Assembly (NCBI RefSeq): GCF_003583765.1 | Contig: NZ_QXQA01000003.1 | Coordinates: 124,001 to 188,000 of the forward strand | DNA length: 64,000 bases | Direction: 5' to 3' | Source: Paenibacillus nanensis | Lineage (GTDB): Bacteria; Bacillota; Bacilli; Paenibacillales; Paenibacillaceae | Shown here: piece after piece, positions 17,559 to 24,938 of the stretch | How the letters are laid out: the number at the start of each line of letters is the position of its first letter | Position numbering within the stretch: position 1 is the stretch's first letter | The notes under the pieces: model-generated | Database searches by the model: none | Seen by the model: the letters and a program-made list of their open reading frames with translations, nothing else | What the model was told of the DNA's origin: nothing | Translations under genes and position numbers: made by a program

Positions 17559-17904
17559 TTCCCCTCTACGGATTGGATAGATTGAACGCTTTTTGTCTTT
17601 CGTAAAATAGGAATAAGGCCGCTAATGCTTCGATCCTCCTTTGTACAATCAGGTGTGAAATAAAATTTTAAAAATATCTTCGCTTAAAAGTATAAAATTT
17701 TAAAATTTATTTGTATATCATGTAAATATTCCTGTTTTGTTTCAGTTCGAAAGGCATGGCATAAGCGAATTCCGACAGCGTTCTGTTTTTTCTTCTGAGT
17801 GGAAGGTCCCAAATTGGGGGAGAACACATAAATCTATGCAGGAAAGCCAAAAATAAAATTGATACAAATGGGCGCACGTAGTTTACCAATTGGAGTTCAT
17901 CATG
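17559..17904. other. AT-rich intergenic region upstream of the surface-protein gene
   Basis: This stretch between divergent genes is markedly AT-rich from 17650 to 17720. On the minus strand an AAAGGAGG sequence near 17640 has no start codon at proper distance, so I do not call a leader gene. No convincing operator was found in the left three quarters. The right end holds the yjlC promoter. An open frame of 86 codons on the minus strand here has no ribosome binding site and is not called. Confidence 0.6.
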
Positions 17905-17910
17905 TACAAT
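17882..17910 (+). promoter_or_regulatory. Promoter of the yjlC-ndh operon
   Basis: TTTACC (17882-17887) and TACAAT (17905-17910) are separated by 17 bp. The predicted start of transcription falls within the Rex-like palindrome at 17915-17930. Confidence 0.6.
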
Positions 17911-17914
17911 AGTA

Positions 17915-17930
17915 TGTGAAATATTTAACA
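17915..17930. promoter_or_regulatory. Probable Rex operator
   Basis: TGTGAAATATTTAACA is a 16-bp palindrome with a single mismatched pair and closely fits the Rex consensus TGTGAA-N4-TTCACA. In B. subtilis the orthologous yjlC-ndh operon is repressed by the NADH/NAD sensor Rex. Here the site covers the expected transcription start. Confidence 0.75.
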
Positions 17931-17954
17931 AAGTAACGGCGAGGAGTGCTGACA

Positions 17955-18392
17955 TTGGAGAAGACAATGGAAACGGAACGGTTGGATCAATCGGCTGTCG
18001 AGCAGGCGGCTAATTTGACGCAAGTGCTCAAGCTGCTGGAAAATCCGGAGACGCTGAAGGCGTTGTCCACGATCGTTCAACATCTGCCGCAGCTGGCGGA
18101 GATGACGACAAAGCTCAGCGAAGCATACGGAACGGTTAAGAGCCTGGCAACGGACCCGGTATTTATCGCGGATATGAAGGGCGGATTCGAAGAAGTGGTG
18201 CTGCCTGTAACGGACCGCGTCAAGGGCTTGGCGTCGGCTGTTATCGAAGCGAACGATATGGCGAAGGAATCCGATACGCCTATCGGAATCTTCGGCGTCA
18301 TGAAGATGCTGAAGGATCCGCAAGCGCAGAAGCTGCTTCATTTTATTCAAGCGTTTATGACTGTGCTGAACAAACAAGAGAAAACGCGATAA
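17955..18392 (+). CDS. yjlC: DUF1641 protein, YjlC-like, partner of NADH dehydrogenase
   Basis: A protein of about 145 residues, mostly helical, with the DUF1641 pattern: N-terminal VLKLLENPETLKALSTIVQH and C-terminal PIGIFGVMKMLKDPQAQKLL. DUF1641 genes are regularly adjacent to redox enzymes, and in B. subtilis yjlC precedes ndh. The function is not established; a role in assembling or tethering the dehydrogenase is possible. TTG at 17955 is 9 nt after GAGGA; GTG at 17946 and ATG at 17967 are alternatives. The ndh gene follows 18 nt downstream. Confidence 0.85.
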   Translation: MEKTMETERLDQSAVEQAANLTQVLKLLENPETLKALSTIVQHLPQLAEMTTKLSEAYGTVKSLATDPVFIADMKGGFEEVVLPVTDRVKGLASAVIEANDMAKESDTPIGIFGVMKMLKDPQAQKLLHFIQAFMTVLNKQEKTR

Positions 18393-18410
18393 GGGACGGA
18401 GGAGATCGTC

Positions 18411-19589
18411 ATGAAAAAGAATATATTAATTCTAGGCGGCGGATACGGCGGGCTGCTCAGCGCGCTGACGGTACGCCAATATGTAACGGAAGCCGAAGCG
18501 TCGGTAACGCTTGTTAACCGGTACCCTACGCATCAAATTATTACCGAGCTTCATAGACTCGCGGCGGGCAATGTGAGTGAAGAGGCGGTTACGCTTCCGC
18601 TCGAAAAGCTGCTAAAGGACAAAAACGTTTCGTTGCGAATCGATAATGTGGAACAGATTGCGCCTGATAAAAAAACGGTCCAGCTTTCGGGAGGCGGTTA
18701 CTTAAACTACGATTTGCTGGTCATTGCGCTTGGCAGCGAAACCGCTTATTTCGGTATTCCGGGTTTGAAGGAGAACAGCCTGATTCTGAAATCCGCGAAG
18801 GATGCCAATCAAATTCGCGAGCATGTTAAAGGCCGCTTGAAAGCTTATGCCAAAACAAAAAATAAAGCGGACGCTACCATAATCGTCGGCGGGGGCGGAT
18901 TAACCGGCGTTGAGCTGGTCGGCGAATTTGCGGATGAGCTGCCGGCTTATTGCCGCGAGAACGCGATACCGCCAAGCGACATCGAGCTGTATTGCGTGGA
19001 AGCGGGACCTTCGATTTTGAACGGCTTCCCGCAAACGCTGATCGATCGGGCAAAGTCGAGTCTCGAGAAGCGCGGCGTGAAGTTTCTTACCGGCACGCCG
19101 ATCACGGAGGTCAAAGGAAATCAAGTGTTCCTGAAGGACGGCAGCTCCATCGAAGCAGGCACATTTGTTTGGTCGGGCGGCGTCCAAGGCCATTCCGCCG
19201 TCATGGACTGCGGAATCGAAGTGAACCGGGGCAGAGCAACCGTCACACCGCATCTGCAGTCGACTTCCCATTCCGATATCTTTTTGGCGGGGGACAGCGC
19301 GGTTGTCTTTAACTCGGAAGGAAGACCTTACCCGCCGACTGCGCAGCTTGCTTGGCAAATGGGCGAGCTGGTCGGCTACAATTTGTTCGCGACGCTTCGC
19401 GGCATGCCGCTGAAAGAGTTCGAGCCGATCTTCTCCGGCACGCTGGCAAGCCTCGGAAGGAAGGACGGCATCGCTACGGTCGGCGCGAGCCAAACGCAGC
19501 TGAAGGGCTTCCCGGCCTCCGCGATGAAAGAGGCGAGCCATATCCGTTATTTGTCCCATATTAAAGGGCTTTTCGCTCTAGCTCATTAA
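18411..19589 (+). CDS. ndh: Type II NADH dehydrogenase (NDH-2)
   Basis: A 392-residue FAD enzyme that passes electrons from NADH to menaquinone without pumping protons. The FAD-binding glycines are at residues 9-14 (GGGYGG). A second dinucleotide fold for NADH is at about residues 157-175 (IIVGGGGLTGVELVGEFADEL region). The FAD-closing motif IFLAGDSAVV and quinone-site region AQLAWQMGELVGYN are present. Length and order match B. subtilis Ndh (YjlD). The Rex-like site upstream suggests induction at low NADH. It ends at a strong terminator. Confidence 0.93.
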   Translation: MKKNILILGGGYGGLLSALTVRQYVTEAEASVTLVNRYPTHQIITELHRLAAGNVSEEAVTLPLEKLLKDKNVSLRIDNVEQIAPDKKTVQLSGGGYLNYDLLVIALGSETAYFGIPGLKENSLILKSAKDANQIREHVKGRLKAYAKTKNKADATIIVGGGGLTGVELVGEFADELPAYCRENAIPPSDIELYCVEAGPSILNGFPQTLIDRAKSSLEKRGVKFLTGTPITEVKGNQVFLKDGSSIEAGTFVWSGGVQGHSAVMDCGIEVNRGRATVTPHLQSTSHSDIFLAGDSAVVFNSEGRPYPPTAQLAWQMGELVGYNLFATLRGMPLKEFEPIFSGTLASLGRKDGIATVGASQTQLKGFPASAMKEASHIRYLSHIKGLFALAH

Positions 19590-19591
19590 TC

Positions 19592-19627
19592 AAAAAAAAT
19601 CTCCTGCGCGCGCAGGAGATTTTTTTA
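19592..19627. terminator. Bidirectional terminator between ndh and the siderophore operon
   Basis: A GC-rich stem, TCTCCTGCG paired with CGCAGGAGA, is flanked by an A run on the left and a T run on the right, so it can stop transcripts from both sides. Confidence 0.9.
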
Positions 19628-20632
19628 TTTCTTAAGCAGCAAATAAGCGAAGTAGGGAACGCCGATCAGCGAAACGACGATACCGGCCGGCACGACCTTA
19701 TCGGCGACAACGTTGCTGCCGATAATATCCGCAATGAGCAGCAGGAGACCTCCGAGCAGCACGGCGATCGGAATGAACATTTGGTTGCGGGGGCCGACTA
19801 ATGATTTGGCGATGTGCGGCGCCATCAGACCGATAAAAGCAATGCCTCCCGACACGGAGACCGCCGCCGCAGCAAGCGCGACTGACGTCAGCAGCAGCAG
19901 GATGCGCTCCCGTTGAACAGGAAGTCCCACTCCGATGGACACCGGCTCGCTGAGTCCCAGCAAGTTCAGGCGCGTCGCTTTATACAGCGTATAAGGAATC
20001 AGAATGACAAGCCACGGCAGGATAGCCCATAAGAAGGGCCAGTCCGTTCCCCAAATATTGCCCGCGATCCATCTCGAAATAAAATCAACCTTCTCGCGAT
20101 CCGTCGAAGAAATGAGCACGATCATTAAGCCGGATAATGCCATCGAGAAGCCGACGCCGACAAGCACCAGCCGAACCGGATTCAAGCCTTCCGACCTGCG
20201 GAACGAGAACAGGTAGATCAATGCGGCGGTAAGCACCGCGCCGATAAAAGCGGCGACTGGCAGCAGGTAAGCAAAGCTGCCGACATCGATCGGGAAGTAG
20301 AGGAAAAAAATCGCCACCGCGACGCCAGCTCCGGAATTAATGCCGATAATGCCGGGATCGGCAAGATCGTTGCGGGTAATCGACTGCAGGATGGAGCCCG
20401 ATAGCGCAAGCGCCATGCCGGACAATACGGTGATGAAAATTCTCGGCAAGCGCAGTTCCCAGATGCTGAGATTTTCTTTAAATGCCCCGTCTCCGAACAA
20501 TACGGGGATAATACGACTGAACGGGACGGTGGAGTTGCCTAGCCCTAAACCGAGAAAAGCCGTAATAAGGATGAGAATAAAAAATAGCGAAAAGAAAAAC
20601 AGCCATTTTTGAGCATGCGTTTTTTGTATCAT
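19625..20632 (-). CDS. Iron-siderophore ABC transporter permease, FecCD family
   Basis: A 335-residue membrane protein with the FecCD pattern: ELRLPRIFITVLSGMALALS, then GIIGINSGAGVAVA, and the ATPase-contact loop GGIAFIGLMAPHIAKSLVGP. About nine to ten helices are visible. It pairs with the next permease to form the channel for ferric siderophore. The genes overlap by 4 nt. The closest named resemblance is the YfiZ/YfhA pair of B. subtilis. No ATPase gene lies in this operon, so an ATPase encoded elsewhere (YusV type) is inferred. Confidence 0.93.
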   Translation of the reverse strand: MIQKTHAQKWLFFFSLFFILILITAFLGLGLGNSTVPFSRIIPVLFGDGAFKENLSIWELRLPRIFITVLSGMALALSGSILQSITRNDLADPGIIGINSGAGVAVAIFFLYFPIDVGSFAYLLPVAAFIGAVLTAALIYLFSFRRSEGLNPVRLVLVGVGFSMALSGLMIVLISSTDREKVDFISRWIAGNIWGTDWPFLWAILPWLVILIPYTLYKATRLNLLGLSEPVSIGVGLPVQRERILLLLTSVALAAAAVSVSGGIAFIGLMAPHIAKSLVGPRNQMFIPIAVLLGGLLLLIADIIGSNVVADKVVPAGIVVSLIGVPYFAYLLLKK

Positions 20633-21633
20633 GAGAGCGATTTCCCACCTTTATGTACGACGTATAGAAAGAAGGGCAGGCCGAGAATGGCGACTACCGC
20701 TACGATCGGCGTTTCATACGGTGCATTAATGAGTCTTGCGGCCGTATCGGCCAAGAGCATAAAAGTCGCTCCGATCAGGACCGACATCGGTACGATAAAC
20801 CGGTAATCGGTGCCTGTTATTAACCGTACAATATGCGGAATCATAAGTCCGACAAAGGCAAGATTGCCGACAAGAGCGACTGATGCGCCTGTCAACAATA
20901 TTACGGCGGCGAACATGAGCGCGCGAATTCGCCCCAGCTTCTGGCCGAGACCGACCGCTACTTCCTCGCTTAAGCTTAAAATCGTTAATTGCTTGGATAA
21001 GATGACGGCCAGTAATATGCCCGCGCCGATGACAGGGCTAATCATCGCGAGCTGTGTCCAGGTCGTTCCGTTTAAGCCGCCGGCCGTCCACATGGATACA
21101 TTCTTCGACAGCTTGAAGAATATGGCCGTCCCTTCCGTAATCGCCGTCAGGAACATCGATATCGCCGCGCCCGCCAGCACGACGCGAAGCGGGGAAAGCT
21201 TCCCCTTTCTGGCTGAGCTTAAGCCGATGACGAGCAAGGAGCCGATTGTCGCGCCGATAAAACAAGCGATCATAATGCCGACATAGGTTAGATTAGGGAT
21301 AAAGGCAAGGGTAATGGCCAGCGCGGCAGTTGCGCCGGAAGTAAGGCCAAGAAGTCCCGGATCAGCAAGAGGATTCCGGGTAACGCCTTGCATCACGGCA
21401 CCGGATACGCCGAATGCGGCGCCGACAAGCGCGGCGCCTATTTCTCTTGGAAGCCGAAATTCCTGTATGATGAGAATATCTTTGTTCTCCGACGAAAAGG
21501 TAACCGCGCGCCATACATCAAGAGGGCTAACATCGGCAGCCCCTAACATAATCGAAACAACAAACATGCCGGCAAGGATAACAATGCCGGCAATACATTT
21601 AATACTGAAGGAAACCGCATATTTTTTGGTCAT
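20629..21633 (-). CDS. Iron-siderophore ABC transporter permease, FecCD family
   Basis: A 334-residue FecCD permease with EFRLPREIGAALVGAAFGVS, DPGLLGLTSGATAALA and the coupling-loop GNLAFVGLMIPHIVRLITG. It sits between the binding-protein gene (31 nt upstream) and the second permease (4-nt overlap) in one minus-strand operon. The pair forms a heterodimeric transmembrane channel for ferric siderophore import. Confidence 0.93.
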   Translation of the reverse strand: MTKKYAVSFSIKCIAGIVILAGMFVVSIMLGAADVSPLDVWRAVTFSSENKDILIIQEFRLPREIGAALVGAAFGVSGAVMQGVTRNPLADPGLLGLTSGATAALAITLAFIPNLTYVGIMIACFIGATIGSLLVIGLSSARKGKLSPLRVVLAGAAISMFLTAITEGTAIFFKLSKNVSMWTAGGLNGTTWTQLAMISPVIGAGILLAVILSKQLTILSLSEEVAVGLGQKLGRIRALMFAAVILLTGASVALVGNLAFVGLMIPHIVRLITGTDYRFIVPMSVLIGATFMLLADTAARLINAPYETPIVAVVAILGLPFFLYVVHKGGKSLS

Positions 21634-21663
21634 GTCCGTGACCTCTCTATGTTCTCAAATGAA

Positions 21664-22635
21664 TTATTGGCCAAGAAATTTCTCTTTGAAAAACGCAAGC
21701 TGATACTCAAGCGTCAGCGGGTCGTTGAAATAAAACTCATTGCCGTTCACTTCGTAGACTTGATTGTTTTTTACGGCAGGGATGTTTTTGTACGATTCGG
21801 TTTCTTGGAAGGAGCTGTCGGAATCGGCGAATTTGCTTAGAATGACATAGTCGCCCATATAATCAGGCAGCACCTCGGCAGATAACGCGTAGTACCCTTC
21901 CTTAAGCGCCGTTTCCTTTACCTTTTCAGGCATGGGCAGCTTCATCGCCTGGTATAAAATTTCCGTGCCGCGGCCCCAGTTGTCGCCGTACACGTAAAGC
22001 TGTTTGCCATAGGCCTCAACAACCGATACGGTTTTGTCTTCGCCGATTTTCGCTTTGATGTCGGCGCCGGCTTGAACGGCGCGCGCCTTGAAGTCGTCAA
22101 CCCATTCCTGTGCTTCCTTCTCTTTGTTGAGCAGCTTGCCGATTTCCACATGCTGCGTCAAATAGTCGACTTTCCCGTACGTGTAAGTGACGGTAGGGGC
22201 GATTTGCTTCAATTTGTCGACGTTTTTAATGTTCGACAGGCCGATAATGAGGTCGGGCTCAAGCTCCATAATTTGCTCCACATTCTCGTCCGTTACTTCC
22301 GGCACATCTTTAATGTACTGATCGTAGCGGGGGTTCATTTTCGACCAGGAATCTACGCCGACCAGGTTTACGCCCAGCGCCATGACATTGCCCGCAAAGG
22401 AAGACAACACGATGACCCGCTGAGGATTAGCCGGCACTTCCACCGGCCCGTTCTCGGATTGATAAGTAATCGTGCCGGATTGTTCAGCCGCATTGCCGTC
22501 CGCTCCTGCGGTCGGGGACGCTGACGGTGAAGTCTCAGCGGCGCTATTGTTCGTATTGTTTGCCGAGTTGCTGCCGCCGCAAGCGCTCACAAGCAGCATT
22601 AAAATAAGAGCAAGCGGATAAAAAACGTTTTTCAA
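21664..22635 (-). CDS. Siderophore-binding lipoprotein
   Basis: A lipoprotein of about 323 residues of the FhuD/YfiY class III binding proteins. The signal peptide ends in the lipobox LLVSACGG. The mature part has PQRVIVLSSFAGNVMALGV and the DLIIGLSNIK segment typical of iron-chelate receptors. The TTG at 22635 follows AGGGGAG at proper spacing. The in-frame ATG at 22662 directly abuts the Fur box and would put a charged extension on the signal peptide, so I do not prefer it. It is the first gene of a Fur-controlled uptake operon. Confidence 0.92.
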   Translation of the reverse strand: MKNVFYPLALILMLLVSACGGSNSANNTNNSAAETSPSASPTAGADGNAAEQSGTITYQSENGPVEVPANPQRVIVLSSFAGNVMALGVNLVGVDSWSKMNPRYDQYIKDVPEVTDENVEQIMELEPDLIIGLSNIKNVDKLKQIAPTVTYTYGKVDYLTQHVEIGKLLNKEKEAQEWVDDFKARAVQAGADIKAKIGEDKTVSVVEAYGKQLYVYGDNWGRGTEILYQAMKLPMPEKVKETALKEGYYALSAEVLPDYMGDYVILSKFADSDSSFQETESYKNIPAVKNNQVYEVNGNEFYFNDPLTLEYQLAFFKEKFLGQ

Positions 22636-22662
22636 GAGAGGTTCTCCCCTTTTCTTTTTCAT

Positions 22663-22677
22663 TGATAACGATTATCA
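22663..22677. promoter_or_regulatory. Fur box
   Basis: TGATAACGATTATCA matches the 7-1-7 Fur consensus TGATAATNATTATCA at all specified positions except one and is part of a perfect TTGATAA-N3-TTATCAA inverted repeat. It lies between the promoter and the binding-protein gene, so iron-replete Fur should repress the operon. Confidence 0.88.
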
Positions 22678-22691
22678 ACATCACTCAGCAC

Positions 22692-22721
22692 ATTTTAAGG
22701 CCTAATGACAATGGCTGTCAA
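22692..22721 (-). promoter_or_regulatory. Promoter of the siderophore uptake operon
   Basis: On the minus strand TTGACA (22716-22721) and TAAAAT (22692-22697) are 18 bp apart. The Fur box lies about 15-30 bp downstream of the -10 box, at the transcript start region. Confidence 0.65.
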
Positions 22722-22764
22722 TACATGTTTCTTAACTGTTTAAAAGGCTATAAAAAAGTTAGTA

Positions 22765-22793
22765 TTGCACTTTCCTAAAGAGGAGGTTATAAT
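22765..22793 (+). promoter_or_regulatory. Promoter of the azoreductase gene
   Basis: TTGCAC (22765-22770) and TATAAT (22788-22793) are separated by 17 bp, about 90 nt before the start codon. The leader contains a short inverted repeat, TGTGC and GCACA, at about 22846-22863. Confidence 0.7.
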
Positions 22794-22883
22794 GTGCCTA
22801 GGTTAGTTGCAATTCAAGACAACGGCCATTTTTTAAAAAAAGAAATGTGCTTGAAGAAGGCACAATAAAAGGGAGAGAAATTC

Positions 22884-23507
22884 ATGAGCAACGTATTATT
22901 GATTAAAGCGAACGACCGCCCGGCGGATCAAGCCGTAAGCGTGCAAATGTATGATGCATTTCTGAAAGGCTTTAAGGAAGCCAATCCGGAAGCGAAGATT
23001 ACCGAGCTTGACTTGTTCGCGCAAAATCTGCCTTATTATGATAACGCCATGATGACAGGTCTATTCAAGGATGCAAAAGGTATCCCGTCCGAAGGGAAAG
23101 AAAAAGAGCTTGCAGATCTGGCGAACCGTTATTTAGAGCAATTTATGGCGGCGGATAAGGTCGTATTTGCTTTCCCGCTCTGGAACTTCACCGTTCCCGC
23201 TCAGCTTGTGACCTATTTGTTCTACCTGCTGCAAGCAGGCAAAACCTTTAAATATACAGAGCAAGGCCCGGTTGGTCTTGCCGGCGACAAAAAAGTCGTT
23301 CTTCTTAACGCTCGCGGCGGCGTCTACTCGGAAGGCCCTGCGCAGGCGGCAGAGATGTCCCTTAACTACGTGAAGACAATCATGGGCTTCATCGGCATTC
23401 AGCCGGAGTCGATTGTTATTGAGGGGCATAACCAATTCCCTGACCGCAAAGCAGCGATCATTGAAGAAGGTCTTCGTAAAGCGCACGAAGCTGGCGCTTC
23501 GTTCTAA
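22884..23507 (+). CDS. azoR: FMN-dependent NADH-azoreductase
   Basis: A 207-residue flavodoxin-fold quinone/azo-reductase. The N-terminal LIKANDRPADQAVSVQMYDAF supplies the FMN phosphate loop, FAFPLWNFTVPAQLVTYLFY contacts the flavin, and LNARGGVYSEG is the conserved dimethylisoalloxazine loop. It performs two-electron reduction of quinones or azo compounds and protects against electrophiles. GGGAG lies before the ATG, and a terminator follows. An Rrf2 regulator gene is next. Confidence 0.93.
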   Translation: MSNVLLIKANDRPADQAVSVQMYDAFLKGFKEANPEAKITELDLFAQNLPYYDNAMMTGLFKDAKGIPSEGKEKELADLANRYLEQFMAADKVVFAFPLWNFTVPAQLVTYLFYLLQAGKTFKYTEQGPVGLAGDKKVVLLNARGGVYSEGPAQAAEMSLNYVKTIMGFIGIQPESIVIEGHNQFPDRKAAIIEEGLRKAHEAGASF

Positions 23508-23526
23508 TTGTATCGTTTGCAGCTAG

Positions 23527-23554
23527 GCCGGCTGAATTGCTCAGCCGGCTTTTT
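23527..23554 (+). terminator. Terminator of the azoreductase gene
   Basis: A 9-bp stem, GCCGGCTGA with TCAGCCGGC, is followed by five T residues. Confidence 0.88.
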
Positions 23555-23557
23555 GCA

Positions 23558-23586
23558 TTGCCTGCCGGCCTGTTCCAACCTATAAT
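23558..23586 (+). promoter_or_regulatory. Promoter of the Rrf2 regulator gene
   Basis: TTGCCT (23558-23563) and TATAAT (23581-23586) are separated by 17 bp, about 45 nt upstream of the start codon. Confidence 0.65.
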
Positions 23587-23627
23587 GAAAGAGAATGATG
23601 GAATCCTGCCGCTAGGAGGAAAGCCGT

Positions 23628-24092
23628 ATGAGCGTAGCTGATAAAGGAATCGATTTCGGCCCGCCCCATTTTAAAATCGCCCTGCATGCTTTGGCTAGAT
23701 TGGCGCGGAATAATTCAATTACATCAAGCGCCGTCATTGCCGGCCAAGTCGACTCTCATGCCACCTTTCTGCGAAGGGTGCTGCAAGCTTTAACTTTAGC
23801 GGGGATTGTAGAGTCTCGCGGAGGGCGCGAGGGAGGCTATTTGCTGAAAAAATCCGCTTCGCTCCTAACGCTAGGCGAAATATATGAAGCGGTTCATCCG
23901 GGACGGCGAAGCTGCTGCGGCGGCGAGGCGTTTAAGGCGCCAAGCAGCGAATGCGGCGAAGCAAGCGTTTTGCTCGATCAGGAGCTGGAGAGGATTCTTC
24001 ATGAAGCGGAATCGAACACGATCCAATTTTTGAACCAATTTACACTCGACCAAGTCATGTGCCGTATTCCTTTTTTTAAGGAGCGTGCTTAA
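23628..24092 (+). CDS. Rrf2 family transcriptional regulator
   Basis: A 154-residue winged-helix regulator. The HTH region HATFLRRVLQALTLAGIVES followed by RGGREGGYLL is the Rrf2 signature. It carries three cysteines in about residues 85-110 (RRSCCGGEAF and SSECGEAS) where Fe-S-binding Rrf2 proteins place their ligands, so redox or Fe-S sensing is possible. The YwnA branch lacks clusters, so this is not certain. The ribosome binding site is AGGAGG. It follows the azoreductase but has its own promoter. Confidence 0.9.
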   Translation: MSVADKGIDFGPPHFKIALHALARLARNNSITSSAVIAGQVDSHATFLRRVLQALTLAGIVESRGGREGGYLLKKSASLLTLGEIYEAVHPGRRSCCGGEAFKAPSSECGEASVLLDQELERILHEAESNTIQFLNQFTLDQVMCRIPFFKERA

Positions 24093-24100
24093 ATATATGG

Positions 24101-24132
24101 AAAGCGTCAGCCGCTCCGGCTGACGCTTTTTT
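24101..24132 (+). terminator. Terminator of the Rrf2 gene
   Basis: A 12- to 13-bp stem, AAAGCGTCAGCCG with its complement, is followed by a T run. Confidence 0.9.
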
Positions 24133-24183
24133 CTAGTGCGAGTCATTCGACTAAACTTCTTACAATTAGACAAAAAAGGCTCG

Positions 24184-24212
24184 TTTACAGTGCGGAAGAG
24201 CATTAGTATAAT
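24184..24212 (+). promoter_or_regulatory. Strong promoter of the 47-codon gene
   Basis: TTTACA (24184-24189) and TATAAT (24207-24212) are separated by exactly 17 bp. The ATG of the small gene lies about 33 nt after the predicted transcript start. Confidence 0.75.
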
Positions 24213-24250
24213 GAACACGTTCAGCAAACGGCAAGAAAGGGAGTGCCATC

Positions 24251-24394
24251 ATGCACGAGGAAAAAACGATTGTTCTTGATGTGTACAACATATTGGATCA
24301 GCTTGGCATCAGCCGAGAGGCCGTACAATTCCTGAACGTCTCCTCATCCGTGGGGGCTGACGAGGCTACCGGGTCGAACGCTCTGCCCGAATAA
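24251..24394 (+). CDS. Small protein of 47 residues, function unknown
   Basis: The frame runs from an ATG preceded by AAAGGGAG at normal distance to a TAA at 24392. A near-consensus promoter lies just upstream. The protein starts MHEEKTIVLDVYNILDQLGI and is acidic, soluble and helix-prone in its first 30 residues, with a polar tail. The last 29 nt overlap the end of the xre gene on the opposite strand. I do not recognise the family. Promoter, ribosome binding site and codon use argue that it is real. Confidence 0.65.
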   Translation: MHEEKTIVLDVYNILDQLGISREAVQFLNVSSSVGADEATGSNALPE

Positions 24395-24737
24395 AGGCGA
24401 TAAAGCGGCGAGTTTCCTCCGGCGTCAGCTTACGGCCGTCGACCGTCAGCTCATATTTTTCCGTGACGCTCTCGTCATCCAGTTCAACGCGATTAAGAAA
24501 GTCGGACACTTCGGGGCTGAGTGCTCTGCTTGGGTTCTGATCTCTTCCCATCAAGTAGTCTATCGAAACGCGGAAATAGTCTGCGATTCGGTTAAGGAGC
24601 GTATAATCCGGTTCTCTTCGATTGGTTTCGTAATGGGACAGAGAAGCGCGGGTTATGCCTAAGTGTCCGGCTAGTGTTTCCTGGTTTAAGCCGCGTTTTT
24701 TGCGCAGCTCTGCGATACGTTTTCCATAGCGGTTCAT
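24366..24737 (-). CDS. XRE family transcriptional regulator
   Basis: A 123-residue protein with an N-terminal Cro/C1 helix-turn-helix (GLNQETLAGHLGITRASLSH and YETNRREPDYTLL, residues about 16-50) and the common continuation IADYFRVSIDYLMGRD. The C-terminal part, about residues 75-123, is charged and helical with no recognised domain; it may mediate dimerisation. The GGAGGG site is about 12 nt before the ATG. It is divergent from a MarR gene and converges with the 47-codon gene. Confidence 0.88.
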   Translation of the reverse strand: MNRYGKRIAELRKKRGLNQETLAGHLGITRASLSHYETNRREPDYTLLNRIADYFRVSIDYLMGRDQNPSRALSPEVSDFLNRVELDDESVTEKYELTVDGRKLTPEETRRFIAFIRAERSTR

Positions 24738-24832
24738 GCTTTGTGTTTCCCTCCAAGTTAGGGGTCCGTTACTATGTCTTTATTCCTATTATTATAGCAA
24801 CCACTTCATGAACATGCCAGATATTGTCGAAG

Positions 24833-24862
24833 GCTTTGCGTGAAAAACGCAAAGCTTTTTTT
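24833..24862 (+). terminator. Terminator-like hairpin in a divergent promoter region
   Basis: A perfect 9-bp stem, GCTTTGCGT with ACGCAAAGC, has a 5-nt loop and seven T residues. It points toward the marR gene but lies upstream of that gene's promoter, with no plus-strand gene before it except the 47-codon gene about 440 nt away. Confidence 0.7.
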
Positions 24863-24874
24863 GCGTTCCAAAGC

Positions 24875-24903
24875 TTGTGAAATAAAGTTGCCTGGCGTAT
24901 AAT
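24875..24903 (+). promoter_or_regulatory. Promoter of the marR-MFS operon
   Basis: TTGTGA (24875-24880) and TATAAT (24898-24903) are separated by 17 bp. A perfect palindrome begins at the last base of the -10 box. Confidence 0.75.
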
Positions 24904-24914
24904 TGTCATGACAA
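24903..24914. promoter_or_regulatory. Palindromic operator, probable MarR autoregulatory site
   Basis: TTGTCATGACAA is a perfect 12-bp palindrome located over the transcription start of the marR-MFS operon. Position suggests autorepression by the first gene product. Confidence 0.7.
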
Positions 24915-24938
24915 CTAATTTGTACGGGAGGCCCGGTT

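Noticed and set aside
17625-17645. AAAGGAGG-like sequence on the minus strand suggesting a leader peptide before the surface-protein gene
   Set aside because: No ATG, GTG or TTG lies at workable spacing, and the frame does not join the main gene.
17707-17967. An 86-codon minus-strand open frame upstream of the surface-protein gene
   Set aside because: It overlaps the yjlC start and promoter, has no ribosome binding site and shows no family resemblance.
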